DNA of 20,607 nt from a virus, in the IMG/VR virus record IMGVR_UViG_3300044630_003720, positions 1 through 20,607 of that record, one strand, 5' to 3'. Positions 15,642 through 20,607 of this stretch are shown here, piece by piece. Both the position numbers and the translations under genes were made by a program. The notes under the pieces are model-generated. The model did not search any database. It was not told the origin of the DNA and saw only the letters and a program-made list of their open reading frames with translations. Within the stretch, counting starts at the first letter, position 1, and every line of letters begins with the position of its first letter.

Positions 15642-16085
15642 TTACATACCACGGAATTCAGTATTATCTACTGGGGCACATTTTATTGTTCTAAATGCAC
15701 CTTTGTATCCCATGATAGTGTGTTTGTTGTCAAAGTTTTTAACACCATCATTAACAACGCTGAAATATCTAATCTCAGTTTCAGTAACTGGATAACCTAT
15801 GTAATCACCATAACTTATTTGAGTGTCTAGTTCAGACAATTGAGCATCATAAATACCGAAGGTTAAATTACCATCTTGAATATACCTTAAACTACCATTT
15901 TTATTGTAGGTTTGGTTTTCTGGTTCATCCATGATGGGTATAACCTTTAGCTCAATTGGTGGGAAAAATCTTATACCGTCTTTTGATGCTTCCCCGTAAA
16001 GAGTATCATACTCAGTCAACTGCCTATCAATTCGATACAAAATCAAAGTGAAATTTCCGTCACCCTCAATAGCTTCACGTCCCAT
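15642..16085 (-). CDS. Neck protein, probably gp14-like (main reading frame)
   Basis: From ATG 16085 the frame encodes 147 residues. It contains LYRIDRQLTEYDTLYGEASK, followed by GIRFFPPIELKV, and later YGDYIGYPVTETEIRYFSVV and NKHTIMGYKGAFRTI. The D.LYGE element and the GD.I.YP...…YFxV segment resemble T4 gp14, which with gp13 forms the neck joining head and tail. T4 gp14 has 256 residues. The gene lies directly before the gp15-like gene, as in T4. The N-terminus expected for the family (helices before the YR.D strand) seems to be encoded upstream in a different frame at 16094-16165, so the full protein is probably about 174 residues from ATG 16165, read across an 11-T run. ATG 16085 has no AAAAAGAC leader or promoter box, which argues against it as the normal start. 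Confidence 0.55.
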   Translation of the reverse strand: MGREAIEGDGNFTLILYRIDRQLTEYDTLYGEASKDGIRFFPPIELKVIPIMDEPENQTYNKNGSLRYIQDGNLTFGIYDAQLSELDTQISYGDYIGYPVTETEIRYFSVVNDGVKNFDNKHTIMGYKGAFRTIKCAPVDNTEFRGM

Positions 16086-16093
16086 ACTTATTT

Positions 16094-16165
16094 CTAAAAA
16101 AAAAAATCCTCTTCGGAGAAGAAGCGGTTAATTCTAGTTATTGGTGTAAATTTTTTATTTTCCAT
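16094..16165 (-). CDS. Out-of-frame 5' part of the gp14-like gene
   Basis: ATG 16165 follows an AAAAAGAC leader and opens a frame of 23 codons (MENKKFTPITRINRFFSEED then FFF) that ends in TAG at 16096-16094. The T run at 16096-16106 has 11 T on the minus strand; one extra T or a -1 slip there reads on as LEIS and joins ATG 16085 in frame. The segment therefore looks like the true start of the neck gene. Its first 13 codons are copied at the start of the GIY-YIG endonuclease. The ATG also overlaps the last 11 bases of that endonuclease. Confidence 0.5.
   Translation of the reverse strand: MENKKFTPITRINRFFSEEDFFF
16096..16106 (-). other. 11-T homopolymer, possible slippery site or frameshift
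   Basis: On the minus strand GGA is followed by 11 T and then AGAAATAAG. Zero-frame reading stops at TAG. A -1 slip, transcript slippage adding one U, or a 12-T sequence joins the two gp14-like frames. A 9-T tract would also restore the frame. Confidence 0.5.
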
Positions 16166-16173
16166 GTCTTTTT
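16128..16173. repeat. Direct repeat copy B: start of the gp14-like gene
   Basis: This copy matches 17149-17195 over 47 positions with four substitutions and one single-base gap. It contains the AAAAAGAC leader, ATG 16165 and the first 13 codons of the gp14-like gene. The promoter box next to it has decayed to ATACATA, compared with ATATTTATA beside copy A. Confidence 0.85.
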
Positions 16174-17186
16174 ATGTATTTATGTATTAGTTTATTACTA
16201 CAACCATATATTTTCCCAATTTGTACTAATGATAAACCTTTTAGTTTATAATTGTTTATTTCAACAATATCAAGATTATATTTATTTGATGTTTCTTTTT
16301 TAATATTATATTTTTTAATGTTATCACTAATAACTGTTCTATGACAACCATATAAATCAGCTATTTCATATATTTTTAAGTTTTTATATAAATATAATTC
16401 TTTTAGTTCATCCTCATTAATATCATATTTAAAATTTCCATTATTTTTGCCTTTAAAAGTACCTTCTTTTTTAACTTTTTCACTTCTTTTAAATAATACT
16501 TCTTTAGATAAAGATTTTCCAAACATTGGGTTATTTTCACCAGAATTATTCTGACTCATTTTCATTCTTGTAACATCACTATGTACTAAACCTAATGAAT
16601 ATGTGTTGTTTTTATGCAAATCACTTAACATTTTTTTTGTTTTATCTGAATGTTTATAACCAACAGCTCTATTGTTTCCAATCATATTTTCAGACATTTT
16701 TTTCTTTACTTTTTCAGACCACTCTTCATTAGACCATAATTTAGTTAACAATTCTTTTTTATTTTTTATTTGTTCATCATTAAGTTTACGACCTTTATGT
16801 GTTTTAGATATTTTAGCTTTAGCTTCTTGTGTGTGTGTTTTACCAAACATATGGTTAATACCTCCACCATCAGCTACATTTAATAATTTATTTGTTTTTT
16901 CTTTATTTTCTTTAATTTCTTTTATCTCTGCATTTAACAAATTCTCATAAGTATCGTATTTTCTTATTAATTTTATTATAGGTTTTTTATTATTTGATTT
17001 TAATTCTTTAAACCATAAAGCTATTTTACCATTTGTTGGGTTCCTTAAATGACCAGACAATCTTGTTGATAATAAACCAGTGGTTATACCAATGTATCTT
17101 AATTCACCATTATATGGACAATAAAGACCATACAATTTGAATTCTTTATTAATTCTAGTTATAGGAGTAACCTTTTTATTTTCCAT
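16155..17186 (-). CDS. GIY-YIG homing endonuclease with NUMOD3 and HTH motifs, fused to a captured leader
   Basis: The product is 343 residues. Residues 1-13 (MENKKVTPITRIN) are not part of the nuclease; they copy the start of the downstream gp14-like gene (one difference, V for F). The GIY-YIG domain runs from about 17 to 100: LYGLY (20-22), YIG (31-33), TRLSGHLR with R42, and the catalytic Glu in NAEIKEI (E87). From about 110 there are NUMOD3-like DNA-binding motifs, MFGKTHTQEAKAKISKTHKG and NPMFGKSLSKEVLFKRSEK, with a related segment between them. The C-terminus has two helix-turn-helix-like units, IYEIADLYGCHRTVISDNIK and LVQIGKIYGCSNKLIHKYIK. It would cut DNA at or near its insertion site in related phages. 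Its stop overlaps the gp14-like ATG by 11 bases, and a promoter box precedes it, so it is expressed with structural genes. Confidence 0.9.
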   Translation of the reverse strand: MENKKVTPITRINKEFKLYGLYCPYNGELRYIGITTGLLSTRLSGHLRNPTNGKIALWFKELKSNNKKPIIKLIRKYDTYENLLNAEIKEIKENKEKTNKLLNVADGGGINHMFGKTHTQEAKAKISKTHKGRKLNDEQIKNKKELLTKLWSNEEWSEKVKKKMSENMIGNNRAVGYKHSDKTKKMLSDLHKNNTYSLGLVHSDVTRMKMSQNNSGENNPMFGKSLSKEVLFKRSEKVKKEGTFKGKNNGNFKYDINEDELKELYLYKNLKIYEIADLYGCHRTVISDNIKKYNIKKETSNKYNLDIVEINNYKLKGLSLVQIGKIYGCSNKLIHKYIKRHGK

Positions 17187-17195
17187 TGTCTTTTT
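17149..17195. repeat. Direct repeat copy A: leader and first codons of the GIY-YIG gene
   Basis: Copy A lies at the 5' end of the endonuclease gene and copy B about 1.02 kb away at its 3' end, in the same orientation. Similarity ends abruptly after AATTAA in the coding direction, where the endonuclease proper begins. Confidence 0.85.
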
Positions 17196-17197
17196 TA

Positions 17198-17206
17198 TAT
17201 AAATAT
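17198..17206 (-). promoter_or_regulatory. ATATTTATA promoter-like box for the GIY-YIG / gp14-like unit
   Basis: The minus strand reads AAATATTTATATAAAAAAGAC, shown in part as ATATTTATA plus TAAAAAAGACA before ATG 17186, a spacing of 11 bases. It is the best intact box for the whole leftward unit, since the copy next to the gp14-like ATG is decayed. Confidence 0.55.
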
Positions 17207-17259
17207 TTATCTTTTGATTAATCGGTGATAAACACTTGATTTTATCAAAAATATTTATT

Positions 17260-17268
17260 ATATTTATA
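17260..17268 (+). promoter_or_regulatory. ATATTTATA promoter-like box for the helicase operon
   Basis: The plus strand reads TTATTATATTTATATATAAT, about 29 bases before ATG 17298. With the box at 17198-17206 on the other strand it forms a divergent control region of 111 bases. Confidence 0.45.
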
Positions 17269-17297
17269 TATAATTACCAGGAATAAAACAAATATCT

Positions 17298-19142
17298 ATG
17301 ATTTCACTTAACGACATAAAAGGGCACTCAGCAGTTTCGCTACTTGAAAACTATAGCGGAATAAATCCATATTTGTTAAGGCTTAAGAACGAATTACTTA
17401 AAAACGGTAAAATAACACTCACAGATACTCAATCCAAATATATTATTGAAAACCATGATAGGGAACCTCAATTGATAAACAGGGTTGTTGGTATAACCAA
17501 GTATTTGGGTGAAGAATTACAAAAACAAGATGGTGTCTCATTTACACCAGAAAAAATCCTTATTGAATTTATGTTGGCTGAAACAGATAAGTCATATCAT
17601 ATTTACGGAAAGCTTAAAAAAAATCAAACAGAATCAAAAATGTATTGGCTACCCAAAACACAAGTAACCGATGACCCTTACTTTGAACCAATCAACATAG
17701 AAGTTTATTTTGATAAGTATAACAAGGTTTTGGCCAAATCCAATAAGAAACTTTATAAGCACCAAGAAGAAGGGATTAAGTTTTTATTATCTAGAAACGG
17801 ATGTATTTTAGCTGACGATATGGGGCTAGGGAAAAGTGCCCAATCAATTATTGCTGCACTTGAAAGTGGTGCCAAAAAAATACTTGTTGTATGTCCTTCT
17901 TCAGCCAAGATTAACTGGGAACGTGAAATAAACGTATTTTGTAAGGATACGACTATTATTGATGGTAAAAATTGGTCTGAAGCCAAATTTACTATTATAA
18001 ACTTTGATATTCTTAAGAATTTTCACACCCTAATTGAAGGAAGAAGACAATTAACACCAGAAGAAATGTTACAAGTTAAAAGAGACCTAGCCAATGCTAA
18101 TTTTGACTTGGTAATTATAGATGAAGCTCATTATTTAAAAAATAATGACAGTATTCGTGGTAAAATAATGGTAGAATTAACAGTAAAACACAATATACCA
18201 AAAGTTTGGTTGTTAACTGGTACCCCAGTAGCCAATAGACCCATGGATTTTTTTAATTTATTGAAGATTATCAAATCTCCTATTGCTGAAAACTGGAAAC
18301 ACTTTGCCGTGAGGTACTGTGATGGTAAAAAGTTCTTTAAAACACTTAAAAATGGTCAAAAAAAACAAATATGGATAACAGATGGGGCTAGCAACTTGGA
18401 TGAATTGGCTTCCAAGACCAAAAACATTATCATCAGAAGATTAAAAACCGATGTTTTGGATATGCCAGACAAGGTTATAACACCTATGTACCATCGTTTG
18501 AATATCAAAGAGTGGGTAGGATATGAAAATTTATGGGGTGAATACCTACAAAAAAGAACTTCAGAAGGAAAACGTAATGGGTCCCTTCAAAAAGACCTTG
18601 TTGAGCTTATCCTTTTAAGACAATTCATTGCAGCTGCCGCTATACCATATACAATTGAGATGGTTGAGAATGCTATTGATATGGGTAGAAAGGTGATTAT
18701 ATTTACCAGCTTTACTGAAGAGCTTGAAATACTAGCAAATCACTTTGGAAAACTAGCTGTTAAACATAATGGCCCGATGTCAACTACTCAAAAACAAAAA
18801 TCAGTTGATGCCTTCCAAAAGAATTCCAAGGTAAAGGTATTTATTGGTAATATAAAATCAGCTGGTGTGGCAATTACACTTACTGAAGCAACCGTTGTAG
18901 TGTTTAATTCATTTTCATGGGTTACTGGTGATAATGAACAAGCTGAAGACCGTGCATTCCGTATCGGTCAAAAGAATGATGTAAATGTTTACTATCAATT
19001 ATTTGATGATACAATATCTACCCGTATGTGGGAAACTTTAAGACAAAAAAAAGACATTATCTCAGTAATAATAGGTGATAAAAAAATGACTGAAGAAGAA
19101 ATAACTATCGCTATGATAGAACAATTAATGAACGAATTATAA
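17298..19142 (+). CDS. SNF2-family (SF2) DNA helicase / translocase
   Basis: The product is 614 residues. Residues 1 to about 145 are a helical N-terminal part I do not recognise. The ATPase then shows YKHQEEGIKFLLS (Q-motif-like, about 153), ADDMGLGKS (172-180, motif I), DEAH (275-278, motif II), LLTGTPVANR (about 305, motif III), and in the second lobe a GRKVIIFTSF element (about 467), GVAITLTEATVVVFNSFSW and QAEDRAFRIGQ (motifs V and VI, about 525-560). The GLGKS, DEAH and R..R.GQ set is typical of SNF2 proteins of the SMARCAL1 type, which move on double-stranded DNA and remodel forks or displace proteins. A replication or recombination role like that of T4 UvsW is possible. It leads a plus-strand operon with glutaredoxin and the gp13-like gene. 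Confidence 0.88.
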   Translation: MISLNDIKGHSAVSLLENYSGINPYLLRLKNELLKNGKITLTDTQSKYIIENHDREPQLINRVVGITKYLGEELQKQDGVSFTPEKILIEFMLAETDKSYHIYGKLKKNQTESKMYWLPKTQVTDDPYFEPINIEVYFDKYNKVLAKSNKKLYKHQEEGIKFLLSRNGCILADDMGLGKSAQSIIAALESGAKKILVVCPSSAKINWEREINVFCKDTTIIDGKNWSEAKFTIINFDILKNFHTLIEGRRQLTPEEMLQVKRDLANANFDLVIIDEAHYLKNNDSIRGKIMVELTVKHNIPKVWLLTGTPVANRPMDFFNLLKIIKSPIAENWKHFAVRYCDGKKFFKTLKNGQKKQIWITDGASNLDELASKTKNIIIRRLKTDVLDMPDKVITPMYHRLNIKEWVGYENLWGEYLQKRTSEGKRNGSLQKDLVELILLRQFIAAAAIPYTIEMVENAIDMGRKVIIFTSFTEELEILANHFGKLAVKHNGPMSTTQKQKSVDAFQKNSKVKVFIGNIKSAGVAITLTEATVVVFNSFSWVTGDNEQAEDRAFRIGQKNDVNVYYQLFDDTISTRMWETLRQKKDIISVIIGDKKMTEEEITIAMIEQLMNEL

Positions 19143-19154
19143 AATTAATGAAAT

Positions 19155-19415
19155 ATGGAAAAAGTAAGAATCTATTCAACCCCAGAGTGCCCTTATTGCA
19201 CAGAACTTAAAGAAATCCTAACCCAAGAAGGTATAGAATTTACTGATGTCAACGTAAACCTACCAGAAAATGAGAAGGAATACGACCAAATTCACGAAGT
19301 AACCAAATCAGAAGAAGTACCTATTGTTTTGGTAGGCAATCAACTTTTGGTTCCTAATGTATCGTTTCAATCGATTCGACAAGCTGCTGATTTGACCAAG
19401 AAGTTTTTAGGATAA
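19155..19415 (+). CDS. Glutaredoxin
   Basis: The product is 86 residues, the usual length for a phage or bacterial glutaredoxin. It has the thioredoxin-fold opening VRIYSTPECPYC with the redox pair C12-P-Y-C15, the cis-Pro segment EVPIVLVG and a C-terminal helix. In T4-like phages glutaredoxin or thioredoxin commonly supplies electrons to ribonucleotide reductase, helping to make deoxynucleotides, but no reductase gene lies in this window. The ATG lies 12 bases after the helicase stop, so the two are co-transcribed. The next gene has its own promoter box. Confidence 0.9.
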   Translation: MEKVRIYSTPECPYCTELKEILTQEGIEFTDVNVNLPENEKEYDQIHEVTKSEEVPIVLVGNQLLVPNVSFQSIRQAADLTKKFLG

Positions 19416-19429
19416 TTCTGGATTTTCTT

Positions 19430-19438
19430 ATATTTATA
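19430..19438 (+). promoter_or_regulatory. ATATTTATA promoter-like box for the gp13-like gene
   Basis: The plus strand reads ATATTTATAAAAAAAGACTA, then AAC and ATG 19453. This is nearly the same box plus leader as before the 453-residue gene on the other strand, showing that the element follows gene direction. Confidence 0.6.
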
Positions 19439-19452
19439 AAAAAAGACTAAAC

Positions 19453-20595
19453 ATGGCAGTAAGCACAGCAGATAAAGAAAAACTATTTAGACAATTCAGA
19501 CATTCGTTAGGCGCACCTATACGTCAGATTGAATTGACTGATGAGCAACTATGTACTCTTCTTGAAATTTCAATTGAAGACTATGCCCAATATGTTCAAG
19601 AATGGCTTGTCGAGCACCAATGGCAATCACTTTTAGGTCACAACATTACAACTACTGATATGTCATTTGCGTTGAGTGTTAGAACACTTGACTATGTACA
19701 ACAAGCAACATACGCCTATTCAAAACAAGTAGGTTTACAAGCCAATGGTCCTTGGGAACTTAAAAAAGATTACGTTGAATTGGAAGCTGGTAGACAAGTT
19801 TATCAAATTCCAGCTGGACGTGAGGTAAATGAAGTTCTTTGGATTACACCACCAGCAACCAGCCAAGCTTTATTGGCCAACTATGGTGGAATTGATTACG
19901 GTTTCGGTGGTGGTTTTGCCCAAACAGGTGGTGGTACGGGTACAGGTGGTCCAGGATTTTCTCGTATGGGTTATTATATCGCCCCAGCGTTTGACATCTT
20001 GTTAACAGCTGCCGATATGAACCTTAAAAATAGAATAATAAGAAGTGAATTGGTTTATAAAATTACAGCTGGCCCTAATGGAACAAAATTATTGCATTTG
20101 TTGTCAACACCAGGTTCTAAATTATCGTTTGGTCAAGGTATTGGTGGTGTGGGCAGTAGTGTAAATTTGACTGGTTGTCAAGTATGGTATTTCTATTACG
20201 ATACGGTACCAGAAAATGTTGACCAATGTTTAAAAGACAATCCAGACATTATAAAAATGCCCAACCAAGTTCCTTTGGCCAAATTGGATTATACAGATTT
20301 TAATGAACCAACCAAAACACTTGTGCGTCAGCTATTCATTGCTGAAGGCAAGAGAGCACTAGGTAGAACTCGTGGAAAATTTGGTGGTGTTGTTGGACCT
20401 CCAGAAGCTGAAAGAACAATGGATTATGAAACTCTTATCAGTGAAGGTAATGATGAAAAAAAATCAGTCTTGGAAAGACTTGACACTAGACTTTTAAGGT
20501 TATCAACAACTTCACAATTAGAACGTTCAGCGAATGAAGCCGAATACCTAAACAGAGCGTTAAAAACACATCCTTTGGGATTCTGGGTATACTAA
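19453..20595 (+). CDS. Neck protein (T4 gp13-like)
   Basis: The product is 380 residues, against 309 for T4 gp13. The N-terminus fits gp13: FRHSLGAPIRQIELTDEQL, then a helix EISIEDYAQYVQEWL (gp13 has RLGAPI...ELT.DQ and a Y.EY helix). The C-terminal half also fits: TLVRQLFIAEGKRALGRTRG, a GGVVGPPEAERTMDYETLI turn and the helix EKKSVLERLDTRLL, matching the gp13 pattern of RWVKDYATALAKELNGQ, a GG...I.G loop and a final Glu-rich helix. A Gly-rich insertion at about residues 145-170 and more beta structure explain the extra length. gp13 and gp14 form the neck ring that closes the filled head for tail joining. In T4 gp13, gp14 and gp15 are adjacent; here gp13 lies on the opposite strand 3.3 kb from the gp14-like gene. 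Confidence 0.82.
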   Translation: MAVSTADKEKLFRQFRHSLGAPIRQIELTDEQLCTLLEISIEDYAQYVQEWLVEHQWQSLLGHNITTTDMSFALSVRTLDYVQQATYAYSKQVGLQANGPWELKKDYVELEAGRQVYQIPAGREVNEVLWITPPATSQALLANYGGIDYGFGGGFAQTGGGTGTGGPGFSRMGYYIAPAFDILLTAADMNLKNRIIRSELVYKITAGPNGTKLLHLLSTPGSKLSFGQGIGGVGSSVNLTGCQVWYFYYDTVPENVDQCLKDNPDIIKMPNQVPLAKLDYTDFNEPTKTLVRQLFIAEGKRALGRTRGKFGGVVGPPEAERTMDYETLISEGNDEKKSVLERLDTRLLRLSTTSQLERSANEAEYLNRALKTHPLGFWVY

Positions 20596-20607
20596 TAAAA
20601 AAGGGGA

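Noticed and set aside
16128-17206. GIY-YIG gene as part of a group I intron in the gp14-like gene
   Set aside because: Both flanks carry the same 5' sequence including an ATG, rather than two different exons, and the endonuclease is directly fused to the leader. I saw no catalytic intron core, though folding was not computed.
17236-17253. TTGAT-TTT-ATCAA palindrome and a TATTTTTG box on the minus strand in the divergent region
   Set aside because: The palindrome is short and A/T-rich, and the TAnnTTTG match lacks a TTG at the proper distance, so neither is called as an operator or host promoter.
1738-19438. T4-type late promoters (TATAAATA) in the usual orientation
   Set aside because: The plus-strand TATAAATA strings lie upstream of minus-strand genes, so in the sense direction the box reads ATATTTATA. 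A plain T4 late promoter would point away from the genes.
1-20607. tRNA genes, CRISPR arrays, insertion sequences or attachment sites
   Set aside because: I saw no cloverleaf with conserved T-loop, no transposase, no terminal inverted repeats and no integrase in the window; no structural RNA search could be run.

Overview
This window looks like part of the virion-structure region of a tailed phage with a contractile (T4-like) tail that infects a member of the Bacteroidetes. The tail evidence is a set of recognisable T4-type parts: sheath (gp18-like), 162-residue tail tube (gp19-like), neck protein (gp13-like), probable gp14- and gp15-like neck and tail-completion proteins, a gp26/gp51-type baseplate protein and a probable tape-measure start. 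The host evidence is two plus-strand promoters that fit the Bacteroidetes pattern (TTG/TTTG, 20 bp, TAnnTTTG), AT-rich DNA, A-rich leaders in place of Shine-Dalgarno sites, and a signal peptide of Bacteroidetes style. All family names come from reading the proteins; no database search was possible.

Layout, left to right. 1-4007, minus strand: probable tape measure (cut by the window edge), a 453-residue unknown protein, a small gp51/DUF6760-like protein, the gp26-like baseplate protein and the tail tube. 4101-6139, plus strand: an inverted island with an EDxHD homing endonuclease and a secreted CAP-domain protein, each behind its own host-type promoter. 6126-10193, minus strand: an OmpA-like structural protein and the 949-residue sheath. 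10343-10870: a small ribbon-helix-helix regulator (plus) and short unknown ORFs (minus). 10877-16165, minus strand: a 1226-residue fibre with about 25 YadA-head-like repeats, a gp15-like protein and a gp14-like protein. 16155-17186, minus strand: a GIY-YIG homing endonuclease. 17298-20595, plus strand: SNF2-type helicase, glutaredoxin and gp13-like neck protein.

Most structural genes are preceded, in the sense direction, by ATATTTATA, in several cases followed by A-rich DNA ending in AAAAAGAC just before the ATG. I read this as the phage's own (late) promoter and leader cassette. It is the reverse complement of the T4 late box, not the T4 box itself. Strong hairpin terminators sit between several of these genes, so many appear to be expressed as one- or two-gene units.

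The most unusual locus is 15642-17206. The GIY-YIG endonuclease starts with a copy of the first 13 codons, leader and promoter of the gene it precedes (the gp14-like gene), leaving a direct repeat of about 47 bp on both sides. The endonuclease stop codon lies inside the start of that gene. The gp14-like gene is itself split by an 11-T run that puts its first 23 codons out of frame with the rest. This could be a programmed slip, a mutation or a homopolymer sequencing error.
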